Below, piece after piece: positions 21,419 to 31,687 of a DNA stretch of 64,000 nucleotides (positions are counted from its first letter, which is position 1; every line of letters starts with the position of its first letter). Source of the stretch: Trichosphaerium sp. ATCC 40318 (Eukaryota > Discosea > Flabellinia > Trichosidae). Below the pieces are notes generated by a model, which worked only from the letters and a program-made list of their open reading frames with translations, ran no database searches and was not told the DNA's origin. Made by a program: the position numbers and the translations under genes. The DNA lies in NCBI GenBank assembly GCA_038496445.1, contig JALMLS010000204.1, positions 62,001-126,000 of the forward strand, given 5' to 3'.

Positions 21419-23909
21419 GCCATTTAATAGACAACATAGTTTGTTGTAGCATCAGAATTTGCTTTAAGAAATATTTTATAAAAAGATAATGACTATGATG
21501 TATTCAAACAATTTTTTGGTCTGCAATTGTAGTTTTATTGTGCAAGACTACAACTGGCGTTGGCATTTGAGCAAATGTCTACTAAATGCTTGTATAAATG
21601 CCTGTTTTTAAGGCCAAATGCCTGTTAGATGCTTGAATCCAGTACACAACTATTTCAGGCATAAACAAGGCATTTAACCCTCCAAATGCTGGACATAAAT
21701 CAAGCATTATTCAAATATAATGCAGGCATAAAATAGGCATTCATAAGGCATCAAACTTGTATTTATTTGTGCTACAACAATGTACAATTACAAAAAAAAG
21801 TTTCTAAGTATTGTTATAATTTTTATCGCCTTTGTATTACATGTAATTTATCTTTGCCATGTTCATAGGTGTACTTGGATGCTGTGGTTCTAATGAGCTA
21901 AGTTTCGTTAGAATTGATGAAATACTAAGAGCGCTACATGCTGTTTAATAGAGGATCACCATTTTCATTCAGTGTTTTTTTTGCTGTTGATGTATTGGAG
22001 ATTATACTTTTTTTATACCTGCCTTAAAAGTATACAAACATGAACAATCAAACATCTTTTCATTGAGTAAAAAGGGTTTTGGCATTGTCTACATATGCCA
22101 AGGGTAGCATGTTTTGAAATACTTGATTAATGTCATGCCAGTAAAATGCTGGCATTTTATAAGCAGTTGTTACTTGTGTTCCATTAACAATAGTAAAATA
22201 GAAATGGGAATTTTTAAGTAATCCACCCTGTTTTTCTATGGGAAAAGTAGACGGAAAAACTCTTCCTTCATTCCCATTGAATTTATATGAAATTCCATAA
22301 GTATTACCCATAGAATTCTTAGAGTATTACTTTTGGAATTGCGTATGTATTTTATATAGAATTCTCTATGTATTCTTTATAGCATTTCTTAATGTATTTT
22401 TTGTAGATTTCAATAAAAAATACTTTATAAATTAACAAAATATTATTCGATACTTTGGTTCAGATTTAACGCAAAGTCATTTTATTTATTGATCATTACA
22501 AATACAAACATCCTAAATAACACGTACAAGTTAAATACATCGTGTCTTCATAAACGAAAGAAGTAATTTGATTGCATTTGGTTTTGAGAGCCTGAACAAT
22601 AATTAATGTGTTTGTAAATGCTAAATTAAGAACATGTAGGGTTTTTTGATAAATTAAGTGGAAATAAGCTTTAAAAACAACGTACTTGGAATTAATGCTT
22701 TAAATACATTCTTTAATGGTGTAATAAGGCTGTTGCAATGCTTTAATCATCCTAAAACAGATAAGTAAGAGATATTTATGTTTAAGTGATTTTCCAAACC
22801 ACCTAAAATGCGTTCTCCATTACTTTTTGGATTAATGCACTTTAACCTGTACCATTGGTTTTTTCACCTTTAATAATAGCATGTGGATATTGTTTGTTAG
22901 AAAAACCTATGTACCTAAGGTGTTGATGGTTTTTTGCAAATATAAAACTAACCCTAACCCTAACTTAATTTGTACTTTCATAAACCTCAACCCTAGCCCT
23001 AACCCTAACCCTAACTAAATTAGTACATTAATTGGTGGATTTTGTACAATAATTCTGAAAATTCCGTATTTAAGGGAATATTATGGTAATTCTATCAAAA
23101 ATCCTGCCATAAAAAAAAATAAAAATAAGAATTCTTCACAAATTACCTTAAAAATCCCTAAAACAAAGGAATTTAGTGGGATTTATATCCAAAATCCCGT
23201 TTTCATTTTACCACTGAAATGCCTATTTTATGCTTCATAATGCCTGATTTTAACCAAATGCCAGCATTTGATAGGTAATGCCAACTTCAGTTTCAGCCCT
23301 GCATCAGTGTTTTTGAATAAAACAAAGATTTCAGGCTTTGTGTTCAAGCAATCAAGCCTAAAATACTATCAAACATCTTTAATTAAGGGAATGCTAAATA
23401 TGTTAATATTTTTGCAATGAATTGATAAAAGTGGCTACAAAAGCCTAAACAATACTCAAATCAAAAAAAACAATTGTGTTAATCTCAGCCCAACAAACTA
23501 TCCTGTTAATCAAATGAAGTATCAATAGGTTTGCTTCCAACACTCAAACCTACATTAAAAAGGCTGATTCAATTACAAAATGTCTAAGAGAATGTCCATC
23601 ACAGACAACATCTATCTTAAAATTGTGGCAACTGTGATAAAGCATTAGCTGCTGCTTCAATGGTATGCTCGACTACATTGTTTTCAATAGATGTTGTAGA
23701 TTCTTGATATGTATAGTTCAAAGTTTCTTTGTTGGGTTTTTTATTCAGAGTTAACAAGTTGCAAGTTACAAATGAGCAAGCTCAGAATTGTAAGCTTTGC
23801 TATTACACAATTATCTTGCATGTGCATAGCAACTTTAGCTTTTTTGACATAGTAATGTACATAAAATGTTTTAGCAGTATTACTTGAAAGTGTATTGAAA
23901 ATAACAGCT
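21419..23909. other. spacer of the inverted repeat
   Basis: About 2.5 kb, very AT-rich, with no convincing gene. Many AATGCC/GGCATT words cluster at 21590-21760 and 23210-23290 in opposite orientation, so the fold-back symmetry seems to continue in degraded form into the spacer. An 83-codon minus-strand frame at 22060-22311 has no exon partners and is not called. GGAATT/AATTCC-rich stretches lie at 22310-22390 and 23040-23200. Confidence 0.5.
22947..23015 (+). repeat. interstitial telomere-like repeats
   Basis: Two short tracts of (CCCTAA)n, at about 22947-22964 and 22989-23015 (with one AGCCCT variant unit), both in the same orientation within the spacer. Confidence 0.8.
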
Positions 23910-24178
23910 CTTAGATTTTTACATTCATATTTATAACCAACTTGTAAGTGTTGTTTTGAAGCTTATTCAATACATAGCAACAAGCCTTGCAATAAACACA
24001 ATTTGGCAAACCTAACAACTTCAAACAAAGTATACCAATGAATGTTAATCAAAATAAAGGCATAGTTGCATTGTGTGATTTTAAACCAGTCAATGATAAT
24101 GAATGTTGTGCTTAGTATGGAAATTAATAATTAACATTCAAAAAGAAAACCCAATATGGATTAGGGTTCAAGAACATA

Positions 24179-24218
24179 GGGTTAGGGTTAGGGTTGATGT
24201 TTATAACCCTAACCCTAG
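24179..24218 (-). repeat. head-to-head telomere-like repeat hairpin, right arm
   Basis: Mirror copy of 21111-21150: GGGTTAGGGTTAGGGTT, short loop, AACCCTAACCCTA. Confidence 0.75.
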
Positions 24219-24367
24219 AAAAATGGCACTTTTTGGTGGGTGTCTAGCACAATGCCACCATTTCCAAAATGTAAAACTAAACATTGTGCGCCTTGCCACA
24301 GATGTAAACTACATGGTGAGCATGTTCATGGCAAAAAGGATGGCCTTAGAAGGGCCAAAAGTTGAGT

Positions 24368-24438
24368 TGCACCGGCCGGGATTTGAACCCGGGTCACATC
24401 CATGGCAAGGTAGTATGATACCCCTACACCACCAGCGC
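24368..24438 (-). tRNA. tRNA-Gly (GCC) variant with mismatched anticodon stem
   Basis: 71 nt with the same acceptor, D-arm, anticodon GCC and T-arm as the gene at 20709. The anticodon stem is CTACC/GGATG, with two internal mismatches. The 5' half equals the intact left-arm gene and the 3' half equals the truncated second copy, so it looks like a deletion chimera of the two. It may be a pseudogene; the upstream half and T-arm remain intact. Confidence 0.6.
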
Positions 24439-25204
24439 AGATGATTTATTAGATTACAAGAAGGATATGACTCAGTACACTACTTTCAACTATACGTTTA
24501 GGCGGAGCGTTACTGCTAGCTTCAGATGAAACACACATAGCTAAGGTGGCGTACCATGTCATATCTTTGCTCCACTGACCCGTACGGTGTTAACAGGGCG
24601 TGAGTACACAAGTTGTTGGCCAGTTACGCGTTTTCCTAAAAAATGGGTGTAAAAATGGGTTTAAATAATTGGCGCGATTCAGAATACGTGTAGTTGTGGT
24701 TTTTACAGTGATTTGAGCGCTTTGGAGAAGATGAAAAATGGGAGAAGATTTCGTTTTTTGCTTGGGCTATATTCCGGTAGCAGGTGCGCACTGCGTAGGG
24801 AAGTGGCTAGAGCGCATTACTCTGAACCGGCCGTTTTGCGCTGCAAAAATAAAAAAAACTTGTGAAAAAAAATATTTTTGTAGTACCTATTGAGTAACGC
24901 GTAATGCTGCGTGGTGTGAATTAGGCACGAATAGCGTGTTCTACAAGGCAGTTAGCAAAACGGCGTTTAAAAATTGCTGCGTAATTTAAAACAAACGGCG
25001 TAGCAAGGGAGGTACGACATAATAAACGGCACTGTAACAAACAGGCGCTTAAAGTGGCGTAAACAACCCTCAAACCCGTTAAATAATTACTGCGCACCCA
25101 AAAAATGACGTACCGTGGTTCAGACAGCCAAAACGTTGCTTACGACCAGTAAACGTTATCACACAAGGGCGCTTTACTGGTCGTTAAGTCAGTCGCAGTG
25201 AGTC

Positions 25205-25263
25205 GTGTGGTACCGGGCGCACATCCACGGAAACGACATTAATAACCCCTACACCACCGGCGC
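25205..25263 (-). pseudogene. tRNA-Gly-like relic, right arm
   Basis: Mirror copy of the relic at 19885-19942, in the right arm of the inverted repeat. Confidence 0.5.
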
Positions 25264-25388
25264 GCTTGTTATGTTTTAGACGCTCTGATCCCTACTGCTA
25301 CAGCACGATTTTATAACAAATACACGATTACAAACAAAAACAATAAACACAAAAAAAACCAAAAAAAAATTGCAAGCATTTTTTAAAA

Positions 25389-28300
25389 TTACACTATCAA
25401 TTTATTGCACATGTAAGACACCGCCACACCCACACAAAATACAATTACAAACATTAAATACCTATTGTCAGTATTTTTCGTCTTTTCTAACACTGTTGGC
25501 GGTGCTGTACTGTTGGAATTACTTTTGGCCAACGCGTTTTCCAACTTTTCTTTTTCATTGATAGCGTTTTCTGCTTTTGCAGAAGCGGCTTTCTCAGCTT
25601 GCTTCAAATCATAGATTTGTTGTTCCAGTGTAAGTATTTGCTCGTTGAATGTGTGCTCTCGTATCAGTGCCTCGTTTAGTGCCTTTTCAACCTCTGCAAA
25701 CTCGTCTGCACTAACCATCGGTATTGAAGATTCTGGTTCTGTAGCAGGTACGCTAGGTTCTGATACAGGACTGGTCCCAAGTGTAATATGCTCTGTGGTA
25801 GTTTGCACAGACTCCAAGCGCCCATTATCAACGATAGTAGGTTTACTGACATCATGCTAAACAAATGTTACAAACAAGAAGGATAGGAAATTTTGTACCT
25901 CAATAGCTTTGTCGGCTTCAATGCTATCAACCGCTACAGGTTCTGTACTATCTTCTGGTTCTAGGGTATCCACTGACGTTTCTTCTGGTTCTTCAGATGG
26001 ATCGATATCCTCACTACCTTCTTGTGTTTCTTCATGTTGATTGGCTTCACTGCTTTCAGCTTCTCTATCTTCCAATTCTGCGTTTTCTGTATTTGAAGTT
26101 TCAACGGCGATTTGATGTTCATTATCTGCACTGTCAGCTTTGGCTTCTTTAACAATGTTGTCTTTAGCATTGGCATCATTAGATTCTCCTTTAATGTCCT
26201 CTTCAGTCTCTTTGGATACTTCAACACCAGGTGAACTTGGTGGCTCTTCTATGACGTCTGAATTCAATCTGTGGCTAGCAACTAAAGCCATTCTGCTCCG
26301 TGGTGTTGGTGGTTGCCGTTTGGGTTTTGGTACTGTCTCAATATCACGGCTTAACTCAAGCAGTTGTATTAAATTCTCTGTCTCTTCTTCTGAAAGCGGT
26401 GGTGTCACAACACCAGTTTGAAAACGTGGTGAGAGCGGTGAAGTATCTCCTGAAGCAGCTTCTACTAATGGAACTGATGTACGCAAGCCTATCTCGAGCC
26501 TTTTCGCAGGTTTTTCGTTTTCGTTCTTGCCAGTATGCCAAACAGCCTCTGTAGATAACTGTTCGCTTTCGTGTGAGGATACTTCAATTTCTGGTATGGT
26601 TGTTGGCTCTTCTTCTGTTTCTTCTTCTTTGTCTTCTGTCGTTAGTATCTTATCTGCCTTCTCTCGATCTTCTGCAGTGGTTTCTTCTTCTTCTTCATCT
26701 TCCATTGGGTGCACTGGAGTGTCTGTTTGTGCTTTCTTTTCGTTTCGTGTCGCGGCTGCTACAACTTCTGCAATCTCTTCAGGGGTGCGACTGTACGATA
26801 GCGATGTCACACGTGGTCTTCTTTGCATGCGACTACTTGACATCTCAGATACTTCTGACTCTTCTTCAAATTCTAGTTTATTCCTTCTTTCTGTCTCTGC
26901 ACGATATCTTTCACTTCCAGCCAAAGATATTGTATTACTCTTTGTGAAAGCACGCCTATTTAATGAAATAGTTGCAATGCTCAAAGATCTGTTTGTTTGT
27001 GCTCTCTTCGATGCCGTTTCTGTTCTTCCAAACTTGGTTGACATGACTCGTAATTTCTTATCAACAAACAGGTCACGAGCATGCATGATAAGCTCACGGA
27101 CAACCTCACATTGAGTGTCAACTACCTCAAAGCTATCTTGACCAAAAAAGGATCCTTGGAATACACGTGCAAGATTGCCGATGTCCATTTTGTTTTTGTT
27201 GGAGTGAGCTGCAATGTCCGTGAAAAATGCCATCAAATGACAAAGTACTTTAAAATTTGCACGTGGAACACGAGCAATTAAACCCTTGTACTTTGTAATC
27301 CGCACACCAACCTCACGTATATCTACAAAAACATAAGTAAACAATTACACTTGCTCTAACGTACTTATTACGTCAAGGAAAAGAGGGCGAAGGCGAACTG
27401 TCAACAAAGGCTCAGGAAGTGTTCCTAAAAAATGATGTCAGAACCAAATAAGGGCAACCTTTTTTATGGCAGTACGCACTTAAAAACAGTGTAAGAAGTC
27501 CACACCTAACATAAGGTTAGAATAACAAAAATGTTAAAAATAATACAAATGTACCAGTCGTATATTTCCTGTATGGCACCCTCTACCAAGTCAAGTTGTT
27601 TGGCCTCAACTAAATCTTTTGCTTTTTCGATTTGTAGCTTGAAAAAAAACGATATTAGTCGCCACCACGTGCTCATGCATGTAGATTGGTACCTTTCTAC
27701 CTGGTACGCGAAATATTCCCTCTTCATCTATCCCTTTTTCACGTATTTTATCGGTACATAATTGAAGGACAAGAGGAATGCCATTAGGTTGCTCTGTTAA
27801 ACGAAAAGATTAGAGGCAAATTACACCCGAGTAAAATGATTAAAAAAACTGCAGTTAACACGTGTATTTACTAACCTGGATGCATAATAGATAGCTGTGT
27901 AGGATCTATACCAAACTGAGGGTACTCTGGCCCTTTTTTGCACTTTTTCCTGGCGATTGGTCGTTTTAATAAAAATACCACACTAAAACATTATAAACGT
28001 ACTCTTTTCGCGGTGTAGAAACGATTTAACAGCACGATTCTTTGTATGGCTTTTCTTTTTAGTACTTTTTTGGCTACCTCTTCCCAAACAATAAGCACAT
28101 CTATTTTTACGCTATATTTATCCGTACCGAGACGATTTAGTGGATCCTAGGGACTTTTCTTCTGTTCTTTTCTCCTCTGATTTTTCTTGAGTTTTTGGTA
28201 CAGCGTGAACCGTTTCAACGCGGCTACCGTTCCTACTATGCTTCTTTTTACCTAAATATGGTCACGAATAAGATCACTATCGATAAAAAGCCTTTTTTAA

Positions 28301-28503
28301 AGTACCAGTAACTTTTTTTGTTAGTTTACGAAAGCCACTCTTAACCTTATGCTTCTTACTTGCTAGATATTAAATTAATAAACCCGCGTATTGTAGTTTT
28401 TGTTTTATTTTGTTTTGAATTCAATCAATTGTTGTTCTAGTATACCCCTTAGCTTTGAACCATTGTGTGATGGCGTTGGCGAAGGTTGTGCCTCTTCTTG
28501 CAT
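25389..28503 (-). CDS. RhoGAP protein with acidic linker, coiled coil and C-terminal tail anchor
   Basis: Many exons from ATG 28503. Basic, Lys-rich N-terminus (KKHKVKSGFRKLTKKVTG); FGIDPTQLSIMHP; then a RhoGAP domain: PNGIPLVLQLCTDKIREKG, DEEGIFRVPG (the arginine-finger loop), LPEPLLTVRLRPLF, and VLCHLMAFFTDIAAHSNKNK with the family's DIGNLARVF. A long acidic Ser/Glu-rich linker follows (25917 to about 26950). The last exon holds a coiled coil (VEKALNEALIREHTFNEQ...) and a final hydrophobic helix (LMFVIVFCVGVAVSYMC) that ends four residues before the stop. RhoGAPs switch off Rho-type GTPases; the C-terminal helix would fix this one to an intracellular membrane (inferred). The last 95 nt lie in the right arm of the inverted repeat. 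Confidence 0.85.
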
Positions 28504-28979
28504 TGTGTTTTATTTTTACTTTCGAAACAAATGGCGTCAACTGCCTTAACAAATTATTATTATCGGTGATTTTGAAGCTACTATATCACGCTATTTTATT
28601 TTATCACTTCTGTTCGCTGTTTCACAGTGTTGCAGTATGAGCAGTGTTGAAATACGAAAACAAGTTTACACTCATGTTTCTATATCACGTGATGTACGTA
28701 ACGTCGGGTAGGCAAAAGGCACGTAAGGATTTAGAACCTTAGCGTTTCAAACATAAACCTTTGTGACCAAGAAACCTACTGGGACGGTATAGTATATTCT
28801 CTTGACTGGAATTCTGTATTGTCAATCATTAAAGCGTTGTATGTACTATGGGAAGCTAATAGAAATTCTGTTAAATAAAATTGTTTATTAACATAGCTTG
28901 GCGTCACCTAAAGAAATCTTAGTCTCCCAAAAGTGCGTGTAGACAAACAAATGGGTATGAAGTTTAAGAAGTATGGATC
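28504..28979. other. intergenic
   Basis: Upstream region of the RhoGAP gene, with a TATCACGTGATG E-box at 28686-28691, about 183 bp before the start. No gene seen. Confidence 0.35.
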
Positions 28980-29240
28980 TTCCTTTGTTACTGCAGTATG
29001 AAGAAGGTAGAGGGTATGAACGTTTTTTAAAGATGTGATACCTTCATTTGTTTTAGAGATGTGCTTGAAAGGCCCATGTGAACATTTGACAGCACCTTGA
29101 TTCCTTCATTCGTAGCTGTAGTCCCCTGTAGAATATGGTAAGAACACGTTTTAGCACTTTGATTTCCTCATCCTACCTGAACTACACTATGAATACCTTT
29201 TAATATTACTTTGGCCATTTTCATCCCACAGTTTTATCAC
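28980..29240 (-). pseudogene. relic of a GVHTI-type LRR gene
   Basis: Fragments such as TNEGITSLKNVHTLYLL and TNEGIKVLSNVHMGLSS keep the family repeat spacing but lie in different frames, separated by stops and indels. The relic sits just downstream (3') of the intact paralogue at 29375 on the same strand, so it may be the decayed remainder of a tandem copy. Confidence 0.6.
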
Positions 29241-29374
29241 GTACCCACAACATTTATTTCGCAGTCTATGAAGATACATAACCAAACGCCAAATGACTTA
29301 TACACGCCAAACAATTTGCTTTATGTTAAGTAGTGGAGTTGTTTATTACTAACACAGTCCACTTTTCATATGTA

Positions 29375-30805
29375 TTACGACATGCCTTTCCAGTTTTTGT
29401 GGTGTAAGACAATTTTACAATTTGTATTAGCATCTTCGAGGGCTTTTATACCTTCTGTTGTAACTGCAGTATTCTCAAGGTTGATGTTATGAACTCCTGT
29501 TAATCCTTTGATACCTTTATCTGTCACTTGTCTGCAACCAGTAAGGTTAAGAGTGTGTACATCTTTTAATGCTGTAAGCCCATCATCTGTAACATTAGTA
29601 AAACTAAGTGAAATAGTAGGAACGTCTTTTAATGCTTTAATGCCCTCATTAGTAACTTTGTGACAGCTGGAAAGGCTAATTTTATCAACACCTTTTAGTG
29701 CCTTTACACCTTCATCTGTGATTGAAGTGCTGTCAAGGAGAATAGTATGAACTCCATGTAATGCTTTGAGACCTTCGTCTGTCACTCTTGTACAAGTAAG
29801 GTTGATTGCATGAACATCTTTAAGCGCTTTAACACCTTCATCTGTGACTCTTGTACAACTAAGGTCAATTGTATGAACATCTTTTAGAACTTTAACACCT
29901 TCATCTGTAACAGAAGTTCCATAAAGGCAAATGCTATGAACGTCTTGCAATGCTTTGATACCTTCATCAGTAACTCGTTTACATCTAGTAATATCTATAG
30001 TATGAACACCTTTTAGTGCTTTGATACATTCATCAGTGACTTGTTCACAGTCACTAAGGTTAATAGTATGCACATCTTTTAATGCTTTGATGTATTCAAT
30101 GTTAACAGATGGACACTCAGATAAATCAATTGTATGAACACCTGTAATTGCTTTCATATCATCTTGGGTGATATCAAGCCTGCCAGATACATTTATTTTG
30201 CGGCATCCATCAAGTAGAGAGATCAATGTCTGTGTGTGATCCAGGGTGATCATAGTGTTGTTTTTGATACCATTGTACTCTCTAATCCTCAAAATATCTT
30301 TTACTGAAGAGAGACACACCTCCTCATATCCAACAATATCATGAATGATATCGGCCATCATACGACATGACTGAGCAACAGCGAACCTTGAAATTTCACA
30401 TGTTTGATTTAAAATACTTGAAATTATTTTCTCTGGCAGTCTAAGAATATTTGGTTCGTTGTATGCTGTCTTTGGTGCTCTATATAATTGTGGTAAGTAA
30501 TAACAATGTAACAAAACAAAGTGTTTTAGAAAAACGTACTGTCTTTTTTGTTTGCGATTTGGCAAAGCGATGCTTGAAGGAGAACGTCTCGAACTCTCGT
30601 TTGATTCTTCAGCGATCATATCTGTTGGTTTCAGAATAAAATCATCAAGTTGTTGTACAAGACGCGTATTTGAGAGATCTAGAATCCTTTTCACGTGTTT
30701 TACGAATAATTGAGGTTGTTCAACAACAAGGTTATTGTAAGCTTCTTTGTGGTTCTCACGATAGTATTTAATTGCTTGTTCAATTGAAACGCCACAGAAA
30801 TTCAT
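29375..30805 (-). CDS. F-box-like protein with GVHTI-type leucine-rich repeats
   Basis: ATG 30805. Order: the family-specific N-terminal domain (MNFCGVSIEQAIKYYRENHK...), an F-box-like segment (LPEKIISSILNQTCEISRF, AQSCRMMADIIHDIVGYE) and about twelve LRRs of 23-24 residues (VTDEGIKALKDVHTIxLxxC/T). A 60-nt intron (30480-30539, GTACGT...TATATAG) interrupts the N-terminal part. It is a multiple of three and has no stop, so the gene also reads as one 476-codon frame, and an unspliced mRNA would add 20 residues. The intron sits at the same place as in the paralogue at 3891. A CACGTG lies 69 bp upstream. Substrate receptor of an SCF-type ligase is the likeliest role (inferred). Confidence 0.85.
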   Translation of the reverse strand: MNFCGVSIEQAIKYYRENHKEAYNNLVVEQPQLFVKHVKRILDLSNTRLVQQLDDFILKPTDMIAEESNESSRRSPSSIALPNRKQKRQYVFLKHFVLLHCYYLPQLYRAPKTAYNEPNILRLPEKIISSILNQTCEISRFAVAQSCRMMADIIHDIVGYEEVCLSSVKDILRIREYNGIKNNTMITLDHTQTLISLLDGCRKINVSGRLDITQDDMKAITGVHTIDLSECPSVNIEYIKALKDVHTINLSDCEQVTDECIKALKGVHTIDITRCKRVTDEGIKALQDVHSICLYGTSVTDEGVKVLKDVHTIDLSCTRVTDEGVKALKDVHAINLTCTRVTDEGLKALHGVHTILLDSTSITDEGVKALKGVDKISLSSCHKVTNEGIKALKDVPTISLSFTNVTDDGLTALKDVHTLNLTGCRQVTDKGIKGLTGVHNINLENTAVTTEGIKALEDANTNCKIVLHHKNWKGMS

Positions 30806-30873
30806 GATTTGAGTGCAGCAGGAGCACTGATGGAATTTATGATATAAATTTGTCTTTTCTATCTTTTAAAAAT

Positions 30874-30879
30874 CACGTG
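30874..30879. promoter_or_regulatory. CACGTG upstream of F-box/LRR gene
   Basis: AAATCACGTGGTCAAA, 69 bp before the start at 30805. The same 15-mer core (AAATCACGTGGTCAAA) occurs again at 32040-32055, so this is more than a bare E-box. Confidence 0.4.
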
Positions 30880-31081
30880 GTCAAACAGTTTAGCACTACT
30901 TTTTACTTTTAGTTTTTATTCTTTGCTCGGTAGCTACTGTTTTTATGCCATGTGATTTATTCTTATGAACGGGAAGGATCCATCATAAAGTCAAGTCTTA
31001 GGAGGGGGATATTAAGTCTTAGGATCTCCGCAGTTCAGTCGGTTTATTAGTACACTAAAATAAGCTCCGCAATACCATTGA

Positions 31082-31687
31082 ATGACTAATTCTTCTAATT
31101 GTCTCCTTTTACGCCTTCCACTGGAGCTACAACTTGTGCTAGTCGAGTATGACCGTGAAGTTTATGTAAAGTGGCCTTGTTTATCAAAAAACACGGCTGT
31201 TACAACAAGGTTTGATTGCAAGTTTAAAAAACACAGGAAATGGATAAAACACGTCAACAGAAAAAAAACCGTTGAACATCTGTACTGGAGGCATGGATTA
31301 CGTCATGGGGAGCTTAAGAGGTGGTGTAGTAATGGTAAATTACTGGCACATTGCCATTACGTCAATGGTAAGCCTGCTGGAGAGCACAAATATTATTTTA
31401 GCAGTGGTCAACTGCGTAGAGCTTATCACTTCGTCAATGGCAAACATGAAGGAGAATACAAGAGTTGGTTTCAGGATGGAACACTATCGAAGCAGGGAAA
31501 TTATATTGGAGGTAAACTAGAAGGCGAGTACAAGATTTGGTATGAGACTGGTCAATTATGGCAGTGTGTTACTTATGTGAACAATTTAAAAGAAGGAGAG
31601 TATAGTGAGTGGAATAGGAATGGTGTTTTGGTCAATCACTATATCTATTCTAAAGGTGAAAGAAAACATCTGAAGGGAAATAATTAA
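31082..31687 (+). CDS. F-box-like protein with MORN-variant repeats
   Basis: Single exon, 201 residues, ATG 31082. F-box-like head (LLRLPLELQLVLVEYDREVY, then WPCLSKNTAVTTRF) followed by a KKHRKWIKH linker and about five repeats: LYWRHGLRHGE, HYVNGKPAGE, HFVNGKHEGE, NYIGGKLEGE and TYVNNLKEGE. The repeat spacing of 22-24 residues is more regular than in the paralogue at 6312. The common unit (x)YVNGKxxGEYxxWxxxGxLxxx fits MORN-variant repeats, which form extended beta-hairpin rods. Cytosolic; role inferred as for its paralogues. Confidence 0.82.
   Translation: MTNSSNCLLLRLPLELQLVLVEYDREVYVKWPCLSKNTAVTTRFDCKFKKHRKWIKHVNRKKTVEHLYWRHGLRHGELKRWCSNGKLLAHCHYVNGKPAGEHKYYFSSGQLRRAYHFVNGKHEGEYKSWFQDGTLSKQGNYIGGKLEGEYKIWYETGQLWQCVTYVNNLKEGEYSEWNRNGVLVNHYIYSKGERKHLKGNN

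Larger units (their letters stand above)
23910..25483 (-). repeat. right arm of the large inverted repeat
   Basis: 1574 bp, reverse complement of 19665-21418 apart from the missing 180 bp at the tRNA-Gly. The outer edge (25483) lies inside the last exon of the tail-anchored RhoGAP gene, so on this side the repeat is continuous with an intact gene. This suggests the right side is the original location of the outer sequence. Confidence 0.9.

Noticed and set aside
22060-22311. 83-codon minus-strand frame in the inverted-repeat spacer
   Set aside because: No start context, no partner exons and no family signal; AT-rich spacer with short-word repeats.
24103-24444. 113-codon open frame repeated in both arms (also 20809-21225 on the minus strand)
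   Set aside because: It runs through telomere-like repeats and the tRNA-Gly gene in antisense; the apparent conservation only reflects the inverted repeat.
19665-25483. Classical DNA transposon or retroelement
   Set aside because: No transposase, integrase, reverse transcriptase or target-site duplication is visible, and one edge lies inside a host gene's coding sequence.
26527-27114. 195-codon plus-strand frame, Ser/Val-rich
   Set aside because: Exact antisense of the acidic linker exon of the RhoGAP gene; the composition is a mirror of Glu/Ser codons.
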